Below are positions 1 to 9,246 of a stretch of DNA of 64,000 bases, in pieces; position 1 is the stretch's first letter; every line of letters starts with the position of its first letter. Where the stretch lies: the NCBI GenBank assembly GCA_009767595.1, contig VSDK01016260.1, forward strand, positions 626,994 through 690,993, given 5' to 3'. The DNA comes from Symbiodinium kawagutii (taxonomy: Eukaryota > Sar > Dinophyceae > Suessiales > Symbiodiniaceae). The notes beneath the pieces were generated by a model that saw nothing but the letters and a program-made list of their open reading frames with translations, was not told the origin of the DNA and did not search any database. Made by a program: the position numbers and the translations under genes.

Positions 1-234
1 GCCGTTGAACGTGGGTCCTTCAGGATTGGAAGCACATTGAATACCTTGAACCTTGCCTACAAACACAACCAACAACGTGCACAGCTTAAGCAAGTTGGGG
101 GATAGCCCTGTCTTAGCTATCTTCCTCTTGGTGTCCCCCATGTGGGCATGTCCCACATCCATCTTGCTGCTCCCTGAACCCAGCGCGCTCATGTAGTACT
201 GCGCGGCGTTCTGTTCCACATGCAAGGTCTGCAT
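1..234 (-). CDS. Continuation of retrotransposon polyprotein in +1 frame (partial)
   Basis: Beside the end of the long protease ORF, the +1 frame stays open to the left edge of the window. From a Met at 232-234 it reads as ordinary protein: a polar stretch with HAHMGDTKRKIAKTG, then a hydrophobic segment (LLKLCTLLVVFVG) and a short C-terminal piece. The neighbouring frame ends at TAA 113-115 with a charged, less protein-like tail. The polyprotein therefore probably continues here, through +1 frameshifting as in Ty1 or through an indel. Integrase and reverse transcriptase would be expected beyond the edge. Seen: the open frame and hydrophobic run. Inferred: continuity. Confidence 0.45.
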   Translation of the reverse strand, partial: MQTLHVEQNAAQYYMSALGSGSSKMDVGHAHMGDTKRKIAKTGLSPNLLKLCTLLVVFVGKVQGIQCASNPEGPTFNG

Positions 235-3200
235 GTTTGAGACTGCCACTGCCCATGTTGGCATAGTAGCTTGTGCCTCCCTCCGCTTCTTCGAAGGTCT
301 CTGGAGGGATAAGGAAAGCAATGCAGTATTCACATTCTTCCAGCTCAGTCTCGACTTCACTGCTTTCGGCCTTTTCTACCGTGGTCCATGTGCTCTCATC
401 TTTCTTGCGCGGGTATGAGAACTTCTGCGCCTGGCGCAGGTACGATACCACCGGCATTCTGGTGTGTCGTGGCCGCACCTTTGCCGTGTAACGCACCGTC
501 ATTCCCAGTGCCTCGATGTGGATCCAGTCCACCTTTGTGCGGACCAACTCGGCCACATTCACCTTGCCACACTGCACCCTCAGGATCTCTTCGACCTCGT
601 CCACGGTCTTCTTTGGCGTTGGGCGCCACTCCCAGCGTCCAGCCTGTGACTTGGCCGGGGACTTGGTCTTGTCCTTGCCCTTCTTTCCACCTGTGCCCTT
701 CGTTCCAGGGCTTTTGCCTTTTCCTTTGCGATGCTCAGAGTACCATGGATGATCATGACGGCCACGGTACGAGTAGCGGGCATCCTCGTCATCATCATCT
801 TCATCATAGTACTCCTCTCCATGACGGCTAGAGTATCCATAGCCATAGCCATAGCCATATGGAGACCGTGAGCGTCCTCTTCGCTGTGGTGGATAGTCTG
901 GGCTCTTTGGTGCCTCACCTCTTGGTGCTTCTGTCAACTTGATGGGGGCTTCCTCTGGAGGCTCATCTGACTGCAGATCCTTGGCAATCGCTCTCTCGAC
1001 TGCGCTGTCCACAGACTCGCTTGATGAGGATTCGTCTTCATCCTCCTTTTCTTCTTCATCTTCTCCTCCATAGTCTGGCTCTTCCTGTGTGGCCTTCAAG
1101 GTTGCTGCAGATTCCTTTGTGGATTTCTTCTTCTTCTCTGATTCCTTCTCCTTCAGAGCTTTCTCGTGCTCAACCTTGGCCTTCTCCATCTTCTCCTTCT
1201 CTTTCTTCTTCTCTGCGGCTTCCTTGGCTTGTGAAGCTTCTCTCTTCCTCTGCTCCAACTTGTCCATGATGCTCTTCTGCATCGCAATCAAGGTCTGATC
1301 GTCCAGATGTTTCAGCTCGTTGTCAAACCTTGACTTCTTTTCTGGCCTCGAACTCATGGCCCTTGGAGGTGATTCTTCCTCCTTTCTTTTCTTCCTCTTT
1401 CCCCCTTCGTGTGCAGGGGTCCTTCCTCTTGGATCACTTTCGTCATCCTTCTTCCTGCTCTTCACGGTTTCTGGGTCTCTCCATCCACCTCGATTCAACT
1501 TCTTCTCATGCTTCTTGGCCTCTTTGATGTCTGACTCGAAGTGGTAGAACATGTTGTCATAGACCCATTTCTCGAAGTCATACCTCTTCTGCTCATACTT
1601 CTTGTCTTTCTTCTGCCACTTGGGATCGATGTTTCCCACAGAGTCCTTTTCACCCAGCTCGTTCATAAACTCGAGCCCCAGGTGACTCTTGCGCACCCTG
1701 CGCTCTGCTTTCTGATCATGGTCGATGATCTTCCAAATCACCTCTGTGAGGATTGGAGCAACCTTCTGTCCCCAGTTGTCGGCCACGAGAATGACAACTG
1801 GAACATTCTTCACCTTTCCAGACTTGAGGTTGTCTCCAAGCTTCTTTCCAAAGCTCCTCAAACGATCCCTCATCCTGTTGTCCTTCATGAGGCCTTCGAT
1901 CACCAATGGGTCGTAAAGGCTTTCCCCATTGTGTTCCAACTTCTCCAAATGGTGGCAATCCAAAAGGATGTAGTGGGTGTTCTCATCATTCCAGAGACCG
2001 TGCACCACTCTCTGGAATGTGGCATTGTGATGCCAATCCGTTGCACGAATGACTTCGTCACCCACTCCATTGTCGTTTTCACGGAGAGTCGAATCCAATC
2101 CGTGCTTGGAGATCGAGTTCGTGATGTACTTCTGGACATCTTTCAACTGGCCGGACTTGACCCGGTCATCCCATAACTTGCTCGATTCCTGCTTCTGGAT
2201 TCCAATTGAAACCACCCACATCTCTGGCTTCTTTTCCTCTGCCATCAGTGCTTGACTCGGTTCGTCAAGTTGGTGGTCTTGCGAATTGCTTGGGTTTGAA
2301 ATGGCTGCGGATGTCATGCCATGGTCATGCATGTTCATGTTACCATTCATGTTCCTACTTTCCATGTTCATGTCTTCCATGGACGTGTCAGCAGTCTCAT
2401 GTGTGGTGCCCTCACATGGCTGCTGTGACCCCTCATGACCATTCCCAACACAACTCAAGTCGGCCCATGCAGGTCGGTCCTTCTCACCAAATGGCATCGC
2501 GTTGCACTTCGCGATGTTGTTGGTGAAGCGTTCGAGGTACTCAGGACTTCCCCATCTCAGCGGTCTCACCACCGTTGGAAGTTCTGTCCTTCGATACAGG
2601 ACCTTCGACATGTCTCCAATGTTGATACACAGGAATCCATTCTGCTCACAGATGCACAGCTCCAAGGTCGCATCATAGTCCTTGAGGTAGCATGTGCCTG
2701 AACGCATGTCCTTCACCAGTCCAAGAGTCGACTGGTTGCCCAGGCTGAGCAGCAATGGTACAAACCCGTCGTGACCGAGTTCCTGTGAATCCAACACTCC
2801 GGCCAACGTCGTGTCATATGGCCCGCAACTGATGTTGAAAGGAAACCTGAAGCAGTACTTCGTCTGGATTGGTGCTCCTCCAACTCCGTGGTACTCCTTC
2901 TTCGAGGGAAACCTCTCTACCACGAACCCTTGCTGGAGGTACTTTTCTTCAGCGTTTTCTCTCCACAGTCGGGAATGACACGTGGTATTACATCCCTCGT
3001 CGAGGATGGCCCACACTCCTGGGTCAGCAAGGATGTCGACCTTTCTGAGTCGTTTCCTCAGAGGTCCTCTCAGCACCGGCATCATGGGTGTCTCTTCCAC
3101 CACCATGTTTGCTGATGCCCTTGGTACTGATCTCTGAGCCAGGGTGTCGATTGCATCCTGCAATGCTGCGATCAACTCACTCGGTTTGATCTTCTTTGGC

Positions 3201-4600
3201 ATGTCATTCACATCACCTGCCAATCGTTCCACGCATGCCAATGCTTCTTCCTTCGTCAGCTGGATGTCTTCTTGCTCAATGGCTTGTCTGGCCACTGCAA
3301 TGGCTCCTGGTGTACCTTTCGCTTCAAGGTCTTTCGTCACCTTCTTCCTTTCTACCTTCTCTTCCTGAGGCATTTCTTGGATGAACTGATTGCACTGCAA
3401 ACAGAACACTCGTGACGTGGTCTTGCTTGAACCTCGGAAGTCGGTGACCTCATGCTTGCACGTGGATGGATCGTTCTGCTCCATCAGGATCTTCTTTGTC
3501 TTCTCCTGCTTGCCGCACTTCTTGCAGGTCTTCACATCCACGTACGCGTTGGATCCTCTCCTGGAGAATTCCTTACATCCACCAGGACATCCAGGACTTT
3601 CTTTCGCAGACTCGTCTCCTTCTGCTTTTGCTATGATTGCATCAGCACTCATCCATGCAGACTTCGGCTTTGGTCTCAGCTGGCCATGCTGGATGTTGAA
3701 GCATCCATTCAACCAAGCCTTGAAGAGTTGCTCTTCCTTGCTCTTCCTCTCCGTCTGCATGATGTTGATGCATTCCTTCGGGTTGTCATACACAATCTTG
3801 TCATAGCTGGTTCCTCTGAACTGCCCTGACCTGAAGGTCGTATCCTTCAGCGGCATCTTCTTTGTCTCTTCATATGACACACCTTCTCGCTCTGGTTCTG
3901 AGGATGACAGCCCTTGGCTCACCCCTGCCCATCGAGCATCTACCATCATCTGAGCAGCTGTCCTCTTGGCTTCGTCATCGTCAGAGTCGCTGTCAACCTG
4001 ACCTCCTTCAGCCAAGACGAACCCTTCGCTCTCATCCGGACTGCTTTCCGGCTTCTTTGTCTTCTTCTTCTTTGTGGCCTTCTTCTGCACCATCATGTGC
4101 ACTTCTCCGTCTTCGTCGTCAGACCGGATGAGTGCGAGCCCAGGTCCATCTTTCTCCTCTAGCTTCGAGGAACTGGAGCTCGTCACTGCAACGCTGGCGT
4201 GTGCCGTCTGTCGCTTCTTTGGACATTGCGAATCTCCAGCCCAATGTCCTGTCTGACCGCAGGCCTGGCACTTCGTTCGTGCCTTCAGCTCCTGGAGTTT
4301 CTTCTTCCTGTCCTCCAATGACAGGTCTCCAGGTCTTGCTTTTCCTTTTCCCTTTCCGCCTTTGCGGTAGGCAGGGTACATTGGGTATCCGTGACCATAC
4401 CCTTTTCCTTTTCCTTTACCCTTGCCTTTGCCTTTGTTCTTTCCTTTTCCTTTGGCCTTTCCTCTGCCTTTGCCAAAGAATGCTTCGGCTTCTTGTGAAG
4501 CATCTGACCACTCGTTGGACAGGTATGCTGACTGCATCTCCATTGCAGTCATCTCTGCATCACCTTCCAGGTCAATCTGCTCCATCATGGCCTCGTACAC
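113..4600 (-). CDS. Ty1/copia-like polyprotein: zinc knuckle, retropepsin-like protease, RapZ-C-like region
   Basis: A 1,495-residue reading counted from a GTG at 4600; the frame is open upstream to a TGA at 4832-4834, adding about 77 W/E/Y-rich residues, so the true start is unknown. Residues 43-90 are a K/G-rich basic tract. A CX2CX4HX6C zinc knuckle lies at 111-126, with further Cys pairs at 338-362 and 381-403. A retropepsin-like motif AILDEGC at 531-537 has DEG where DTG or DSG is usual, followed by VPLLLSLGNQ near 614. Residues 877-963 resemble a degenerate RapZ C-terminal-type domain. The rest is charged, K/E-rich and RS-like. No integrase or reverse transcriptase motif is visible. Gag lies upstream in the same frame. 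The acidic DEG centre may be inactive. Confidence 0.7.
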   Translation of the reverse strand: MYEAMMEQIDLEGDAEMTAMEMQSAYLSNEWSDASQEAEAFFGKGRGKAKGKGKNKGKGKGKGKGKGYGHGYPMYPAYRKGGKGKGKARPGDLSLEDRKKKLQELKARTKCQACGQTGHWAGDSQCPKKRQTAHASVAVTSSSSSKLEEKDGPGLALIRSDDEDGEVHMMVQKKATKKKKTKKPESSPDESEGFVLAEGGQVDSDSDDDEAKRTAAQMMVDARWAGVSQGLSSSEPEREGVSYEETKKMPLKDTTFRSGQFRGTSYDKIVYDNPKECINIMQTERKSKEEQLFKAWLNGCFNIQHGQLRPKPKSAWMSADAIIAKAEGDESAKESPGCPGGCKEFSRRGSNAYVDVKTCKKCGKQEKTKKILMEQNDPSTCKHEVTDFRGSSKTTSRVFCLQCNQFIQEMPQEEKVERKKVTKDLEAKGTPGAIAVARQAIEQEDIQLTKEEALACVERLAGDVNDMPKKIKPSELIAALQDAIDTLAQRSVPRASANMVVEETPMMPVLRGPLRKRLRKVDILADPGVWAILDEGCNTTCHSRLWRENAEEKYLQQGFVVERFPSKKEYHGVGGAPIQTKYCFRFPFNISCGPYDTTLAGVLDSQELGHDGFVPLLLSLGNQSTLGLVKDMRSGTCYLKDYDATLELCICEQNGFLCINIGDMSKVLYRRTELPTVVRPLRWGSPEYLERFTNNIAKCNAMPFGEKDRPAWADLSCVGNGHEGSQQPCEGTTHETADTSMEDMNMESRNMNGNMNMHDHGMTSAAISNPSNSQDHQLDEPSQALMAEEKKPEMWVVSIGIQKQESSKLWDDRVKSGQLKDVQKYITNSISKHGLDSTLRENDNGVGDEVIRATDWHHNATFQRVVHGLWNDENTHYILLDCHHLEKLEHNGESLYDPLVIEGLMKDNRMRDRLRSFGKKLGDNLKSGKVKNVPVVILVADNWGQKVAPILTEVIWKIIDHDQKAERRVRKSHLGLEFMNELGEKDSVGNIDPKWQKKDKKYEQKRYDFEKWVYDNMFYHFESDIKEAKKHEKKLNRGGWRDPETVKSRKKDDESDPRGRTPAHEGGKRKKRKEEESPPRAMSSRPEKKSRFDNELKHLDDQTLIAMQKSIMDKLEQRKREASQAKEAAEKKKEKEKMEKAKVEHEKALKEKESEKKKKSTKESAATLKATQEEPDYGGEDEEEKEDEDESSSSESVDSAVERAIAKDLQSDEPPEEAPIKLTEAPRGEAPKSPDYPPQRRGRSRSPYGYGYGYGYSSRHGEEYYDEDDDDEDARYSYRGRHDHPWYSEHRKGKGKSPGTKGTGGKKGKDKTKSPAKSQAGRWEWRPTPKKTVDEVEEILRVQCGKVNVAELVRTKVDWIHIEALGMTVRYTAKVRPRHTRMPVVSYLRQAQKFSYPRKKDESTWTTVEKAESSEVETELEECEYCIAFLIPPETFEEAEGGTSYYANMGSGSLKHADLACGTERRAVLHERAGFREQQDGCGTCPHGGHQEEDS

Positions 4601-4831
4601 GTCAGCTGGTTGGTAGCTCCCTTCGTACCAAGGAGTTTCTCCATACCAGGCTGTCTCCGGCCATTCTTCTTCTCCCCAGGTCGTATCCCATGGGTTGGCC
4701 TCTCCCGTGTACCATGCATACAGCTCGTCCTGCTGCCATGCATCGTTCTCTTCTCCTGCTTCGTACTCAGCAGTGTTGTCGTTCTCTGGCCATCCCCACT
4801 CCTGGTCGACTCCCAGGTAACTCTTTCTCCG

Positions 4832-4942
4832 TCAGGTGATTCTCCCAGCATATCAAAAGGTTTCAGCCATGGTGGTTAGCCACTTGCTTGTCCGTGAAAA
4901 TCCTCAGCTATCGAGGCTTCGGCAAGTCTCGATCAAGTCTCA
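4832..4942 (-). other. Gag to Pol junction with four in-frame TGA codons
   Basis: Gag ends at TGA 4940-4942 and the long polyprotein frame reopens after TGA 4832-4834. The two are in the same frame, with further TGAs at 4904-4906 and 4853-4855 and no TAA or TAG. A short intron, re-initiation, recoding of TGA or simple decay could each explain this. Confidence 0.5.
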
Positions 4943-5578
4943 TCGCCACCTGGAGTTGTAGTGGGGTTTCTCTGCTGCTGTTGACTTGAGTGAGTGGGCT
5001 AGCGCGTGCTGTTTGACCAGCCCTTCTGCCACCCGGTCGAACTCGAGGTTGTTGAAGGTACTCGTCATCACCATCAACCTCTCTGGCTGGCTTAGACCGG
5101 AGTGGTCAAGCAACAGCTCGCCCCTCATCTGCTCACTCAGCTCCACATCCTTGTCAAGGTTTCTCAGCAGATCGTACCATCTGCGTCTCCGAAAAACGTA
5201 TGAGACCATCGTCTCTCCTACTTGCTTCGACAGGATGCCTGGCCTTTGTCCTGCTTTGAACAACTCCCTTGCTTCGGCACTAGCAAGTGGGAAGATGTGT
5301 TTTCGCAGCTCTTGTATCAGCAGCAAGACACCGTCTGTCTTGGTCAGCTGGCCAACTCCTAAGGACATCGCGATCTTCAGTGACTCGCCCGTCAGTCCTT
5401 CTGTCAGCTTCGATGCCAGCTTCCATTTCTCGGCGTCGTCCGTCGAGTGGTATCGGGTCATGGCCCGGAACTCCCACTCGAAGAATCCTGCTGGAGTGCC
5501 ATCGTATATCGGCGCACCCTGCTTGGATTCAGCTGTCTTCTTGCCAGTATGCTCGTAACGCAATATTGACAGAGACAT
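4940..5578 (-). CDS. Gag-like capsid protein of LTR retrotransposon
   Basis: A 212-residue ORF upstream of the zinc-knuckle/protease ORF on the same strand. It has the helical, charged composition of copia Gag: an early YDGTPAGFFEWEFRAM stretch, then W/L-rich helices with KWKLASKLTEGLTGESLK and a C-terminal NLEFDRVAEGLVKQ. No zinc knuckle lies inside it; that is in the next ORF. The order LTR, primer site, Gag, protease fits Ty1/copia. The family call rests on composition and position, not on alignment. Confidence 0.6.
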   Translation of the reverse strand: MSLSILRYEHTGKKTAESKQGAPIYDGTPAGFFEWEFRAMTRYHSTDDAEKWKLASKLTEGLTGESLKIAMSLGVGQLTKTDGVLLLIQELRKHIFPLASAEARELFKAGQRPGILSKQVGETMVSYVFRRRRWYDLLRNLDKDVELSEQMRGELLLDHSGLSQPERLMVMTSTFNNLEFDRVAEGLVKQHALAHSLKSTAAEKPHYNSRWR

Positions 5579-5606
5579 TGTCCTTGCTGGATCTCTTCTG
5601 TGGTCT

Positions 5607-5681
5607 CCCTCAGCTCGTTCCGCTGGGTGCCACTTCTCGATCCTCTTTTCTTCCTGTGAATCTCCTCAGCTCGTTCCGCTG
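5607..5681. repeat. Direct repeat in retrotransposon leader
   Basis: The phrase CTCAGCTCGTTCCGCTGGG occurs twice about 54 bp apart between the primer-binding site and Gag. Its function is unknown; it could be an untranslated leader element or a short duplication. Confidence 0.5.
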
Positions 5682-5794
5682 GGGTTCACACACCTCTCAC
5701 TGATGTGATCGGGGATTGCTCTACCGATCGCTTGTGGTGCGATATTGGGGTGCCCAAACCGAATCCGATTGGGTCTTCCTGGAGCTTCGTTGCA

Positions 5795-5806
5795 GCTCCG
5801 CTACCA
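5795..5806 (-). promoter_or_regulatory. Primer-binding site for an initiator-tRNA-like 3' end
   Basis: On the minus strand TGGTAGCGGAGC follows directly after a TGTTTTACA that ends like an LTR. Plant copia elements have TGGTATCAGAGC in this place, pairing with the initiator-Met tRNA. It lies about 220 bp upstream of Gag, as expected. Confidence 0.5.
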
Positions 5807-5807
5807 A

Positions 5808-5906
5808 TGTAAAACACGCTAGGTTTTGACCCAAGGCGCCTGCGGTGAGTGGCTGTTCCTTAGTTCGGCTTACCTGTACAAGTGACACTGAGACACAGCG
5901 CTTACA
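5808..5906 (-). mobile_element. Putative short LTR
   Basis: The inner edge, TGTAAAACACGCT on the plus strand, abuts the primer-binding site. A matching inverted end, AGCGCTTACA, lies about 99 bp to the right. The outer boundary is uncertain: TTTCACA near 5924 is an alternative. The partner LTR would lie left of the window. Confidence 0.3.
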
Positions 5907-6065
5907 CCAACTGGATGATTTCACACCAATCATCATCATAGCTATCATCAATCAGCGACCATCGATCATCATCATAGCTATTACTAATCATCACCATGGC
6001 AATCATAAATCATCATCACGCAATCCCCATTTCCCAGGGTCCCCTCCCTCACATCATCCTTCTCA

Positions 6066-6261
6066 CCACAGGTCCGCAGGGCCATCCCCAAGGGCTTAGC
6101 CGCGGAGCCAGCTGCAGAATCTTCCGCTCCGGGTCCAGCGTTGCGGCCTCCTGCGGTGTCGCTTCCACCACTTGGCCCACCAGGCCGTTCAGGTGCTGGG
6201 CCTCCTGGGGAGGTGGGACGCCCCAAGGGGACCACCACCTACCGACATCCCAAGGTGGTCT
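6066..6261 (-). CDS. Exon of unknown gene
   Basis: A GC-rich exon-like block. It starts just after CCACCAACGAG, the end of a family-A element, and ends at TGTG|GTGAGA. The open frame gives a protein-like sequence with VGRWWSPWGVPPPQEAQHLN and VEATPQEAATLDPERK. The function is not recognised. The 5' splice partner is not certain. Confidence 0.45.
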
Positions 6262-6433
6262 CTCGTTGGTGGTTTCAACCCCTAAAAAAAACTACCGGTT
6301 GTTATATAATAATTGCTATAGGTAAAATCTATGAAAGGTAGTCAACCACCCCGTCATGAAAAATATGCTTGTCAACCAACCGGCTGTCAATAACTACTAT
6401 AGGGAAAATGACAAAATGTTTGAAATCACCGGC
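6262..6433 (-). mobile_element. Family-A inverted-repeat element (copy A1)
   Basis: Plus-strand ends are CGTTGGTGGTTTCAACCCC and TTTGAAATCACCGGCAAG, with ATGAAAAATATGCTTGTCAA and ACTATAGGGAAAATG inside, as in other family-A copies. Its left edge coincides with the 3' splice site of the exon at 6066-6261. Internal sequence is longer than in compact copies. Confidence 0.55.
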
Positions 6434-6500
6434 AAGTGTTGGCTGACGCCACGTTTCCAGCGACATCATTCATGCTTAAAGTCGTGCTTACAGTCCTCAG

Positions 6501-6550
6501 GCCCATGTGATATAGAACCCATGTGATATAGAACCCATGTGATATAGAAC
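6501..6550. repeat. Short tandem repeat, about 17 bp x 3
   Basis: GAACCCATGTGATATA is repeated three times in direct succession. Confidence 0.7.
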
Positions 6551-6625
6551 TTTTGGTGATAGATCAACAGTACATGCTTGCTGCGGCCACTTTGGACTGT
6601 GCTCAGCCTGTGGTTTACAAGTTAC

Positions 6626-6769
6626 GCGCCACGGCTGATCATCGATGACCCACGAAAAATGGCCCTCAGGGCCCCCGCCTTCAAGCCTCTGATCTCCAGC
6701 AATGCCCCTGGCCTTGAAGCAGCGGCTACACCATGGGCTCGCACGGTCAATAATCAGCCATGGAACTTT
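6626..6769 (-). CDS. Exon of unknown gene
   Basis: Exactly 48 codons between TCAAAG and GTAACT, phase 0 at both ends. The peptide contains KVPWLIIDRASPWCSRCFKA and HFSWVIDDQPWR. It lies upstream of the exon at 6066, whose frame also begins in phase 0, so they could belong together. The family is not recognised. Confidence 0.4.
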
Positions 6770-6902
6770 CTTTGATGGATAAATAAATGCTGGCAAACAG
6801 CAGGCTCACCAAATCTTACTAATACCTTACGGTGCTTGCAAGAATGGATAACCACTTGATTTGTAGGGGGTGAGGCAAGTTGTGATTGCCCAAGGGCTAC
6901 CA

Positions 6903-7205
6903 TCACTTGCAAGGCAGCAACAAACAGCCCATGAAAGCACTGCCGCTGATTGTCCTGTGGTAGGTTTGATGCGGTAAAAGCTGCCTATTGAGTTGCAGCC
7001 AACCTAGTTTGAGCCATTCACTACTCTCGCTCATGATTTTGTCAGTGATCGTTCGTATTAGATCACAATTTACCATGGCAAAATCATTACCCAGCACCAA
7101 CCGGCGTGAACATTTGTGAGTCAAGTCTTTGTCAGCCATAATTGCCCACGCATAACCATCGCCATAACCGACCAGCACGCACCACACACCATTGCTAACC
7201 ACCAT
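6903..7205 (-). CDS. Possible exon, unknown function
   Basis: A 100-residue open frame with plausible protein composition (GVWCVLVGYGDGYAWAIMAD, then SSEWLKLGWLQLNRQLLPH). GT dinucleotides inside it could shorten it to a smaller exon. It lies between stronger exons on the same strand. Confidence 0.3.
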   Translation of the reverse strand: MVVSNGVWCVLVGYGDGYAWAIMADKDLTHKCSRRLVLGNDFAMVNCDLIRTITDKIMSESSEWLKLGWLQLNRQLLPHQTYHRTISGSAFMGCLLLPCK

Positions 7206-7465
7206 TTACCACAATTTAGCTCCAAGCTCTCAGAACTCATGATTTGCTATCAGGGACTCTTAGTATCCGCAACGGATTGAGAGACATCATCTGCTTTTTG
7301 CCAGCTCACCACCCGAAATCTAACGAACCATCCAGTGCCAGCTTGGATGACATCGAACATGAAAAATCAACATCCAGCAGTGTTCTCCACACCGTCCTTC
7401 ATCCTTGACCCAACCTTACCCAATCACCCAGCATCCACCAACCCTCACTAGCCACCTGCCTTTAC

Positions 7466-7628
7466 CGGGCGCCCCGTAACGCCATCCTGGCGCCCACTGC
7501 GTGGGGCCCCCAAGGGACGGAAGCTGCGCCACCTGGCGCCGCTCCAAAACGCTGGCGCCGAAGTTCCGAAGCTTTTCGAAGAGCGGCGAACCTCGGTGCG
7601 GGTCGCCAGGGCTGCTGCATGGACCCGG
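7466..7628 (-). CDS. Exon joined across a family-A intron
   Basis: Begins after CAACCAG, the end of element A2, and ends at GCGCCCG|GTAAAG. In phase with the exon at 7801-7890 it reads PGPCSSPGDPHRGSPLFEKL and onward to QVAQLPSLGGPTQWAPGW. All three minus frames are open in this GC-rich block; phase continuity and third-position GC favour this one. The function is unknown. Confidence 0.5.
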
Positions 7629-7800
7629 CTGGTTGAGGGGTGGCTGAACCACCCCCAAGCATGAAAAATATGCCACGAGTCAACCAACCAACCAACTAAC
7701 CAACTAAGCCACCAACCAAACTAACAAACTAATCAACCCACCGACCAAGCCAACCACTTGCTACTACTAGCGAATTTAAAATGTCAACCAAACCACCAGC
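7629..7800 (-). mobile_element. Family-A element forming an entire GC-AG intron (copy A2)
   Basis: On the minus strand the 172-nt segment starts GCTGGTGGTTTGG and ends CCTCAACCAG. It fills the gap between two exons that join in phase 0. It carries ATGAAAAATATG (plus strand) and AAAATGTCAACCAAACCACC, the family landmarks. Dinoflagellates use GC as well as GT donors. Confidence 0.6.
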
Positions 7801-7890
7801 TAGTCTTCCGATAAGACACTCATTTTCGCTGGGAGGATCGGAGATTCCGAACCGGTAACCCCAGTAGCAACAAGTATCAACATGTTTCAG
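7801..7890 (-). CDS. Exon upstream of the A2 intron
   Basis: Exactly 30 codons from AAGGATAG| to GACTA|GCTGG. The peptide is Cys/Trp/Tyr-rich (HVDTCCYWGYRFG) and ends SENECLIGRL, continuing in frame into the exon at 7466-7628. The function is unknown. Confidence 0.45.
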
Positions 7891-7906
7891 CTATCCTTCT
7901 ACCCCG

Positions 7907-8002
7907 TCAGCAAGTTGGTTTCGAGGGCATCCCTGGGCCACGAGCGCCCAAGAAGCGATTCATCATGTCGCTCAGCTGCTGCGTCTTGTCACTGGATTGC
8001 AT
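7907..8002 (-). CDS. Possible short first exon
   Basis: ATG-initiated 31-codon frame, MQSSDKTQQLSDMMNRFLGA then RGPGMPSKPTC and stop. Codon composition is coding-like. It lies just upstream of the exon at 7801 but no splice link to it is evident. Confidence 0.3.
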   Translation of the reverse strand: MQSSDKTQQLSDMMNRFLGARGPGMPSKPTC

Positions 8003-8519
8003 CCACGACCACCTCAAACCCAACATCCAGCAGCAAGATGCAGAGCAAGCCGCGCATCCAATGACAGCCCTTGAGCTGCACATGCCTCTAAGATCCTAAA
8101 AAAATCCAACCATGAACCCAATCAGTTCCTTGTTGACTCTCCTTCCCAGCAAATCTCTCTCTCCGTTGCCATCCCGAAAGTTCAGCCGGGCTGAAAGCCA
8201 GCAAATGGTCCAGCCAAAGGGAACCATTTGTACAAACAGGCTATGTGTACAAACCGATCCATGCGAAAACACGAAACAAAATATACGCATCTTCCATGAT
8301 CAATCTACAAAGAAAAAATAGTGAAGCTGAACTGCCGAGCGATGACATCATCTCTGGGCTGCTCCACCTCACCATTGTTTCATGGTCGCAGCCGCTTCGA
8401 ATAACACAAGCTGGCTGCACTGATCATTGCAGTCAGCATCTTAAAAATGGTTGAACATGGTTGGACAAGAACTGTCCAGCAGATCATTCGGTAAACCTGT
8501 CCACACGGGAGTCGGAGCT

Positions 8520-8876
8520 ATGAAAATTGCGGACATGAAGAGACAATTTCAAGAGCACTTGAAGCTCTTCGAAGCCGAATAGGTGCATCAGATTGCGAAC
8601 CTTGAGGTTTTGCGCTCTCAAAACTTGCAACTGCCCCATGACTGTCAGAAAGTGGCCGAAGTGGTACCAGATGAAGCCGGCAAGATCCAAAACCACGTGA
8701 GGCGGGAGGTTGTGACTCGCTTAGCAATGACCGAAGATAAAAGCTCAAAATGTCGTCGCGCCTTGCAAGAAACGGTTTTGTGCCAATTTCTTCCTTGTTT
8801 TCACCGACTCGGGAAAGGAAACGAATTGCATAGCCAATGCAATGCATTTGATTTTGTTCCTTGTTGCCTTGATTGA
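8520..8876 (+). pseudogene. Coiled-coil-like ORF with an in-frame TAG
   Basis: ATG at 8520 opens MKIADMKRQFQEHLKLFEAE, then TAG at 8580-8582, and the same frame continues with VHQIANLEVLRSQNLQLPHD and EVVPDEAGKIQNHVRREVV. The heptad-like Leu/Glu/Lys pattern suggests a coiled coil. The stop may mark a pseudogene or an exon border (TAG|GTGCAT). The minus frame over the same bases is also open but less protein-like. Confidence 0.3.
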
Positions 8877-8978
8877 CGCGCCTGATGTGCAAGGCAAATT
8901 GCACTCTTGCTGCAAGAACACAATTTGCCTTGCACATCAAGCACATCAATCATGGCAACAAGGAACAAAGTCAAATCC
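8844..8978. repeat. Long near-perfect inverted repeat (hairpin)
   Basis: Two arms of about 57 bp with roughly six mismatches flank an approximately 19-bp loop that is itself partly palindromic. The arms contain TTGTTCCTTGTTGCC and GATGTGCAAGGCAAATTG. Both strands therefore encode nearly the same short peptide. Confidence 0.75.
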
Positions 8979-9246
8979 AACGCCCAAACGAGGGTCTCAT
9001 AGCAAGAAAAAATGACTCGTGCTTAAATTTTAGCCAACAAATGACGGAAACAATCGTGCAAGTGCTGGCTGGTCTTTGTCGATCTTCTTTGTGTATATCC
9101 ATTGCTTTGAATAGAAACATGACGGTCCTTCCCATTTTTAATGAGTTGATCGAACCTTGGAATCCTGGCCAACAATTCCGCCCCAGTGCAGCTTGAGCAA
9201 GGCAACTGCTCACTGGTGCTACTTGGCAAGGGCCAGGAACCCCATC

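Noticed and set aside
1541..2176. 211-codon plus-strand frame
   Set aside because: Antisense to the retrotransposon polyprotein, which has clear domains.
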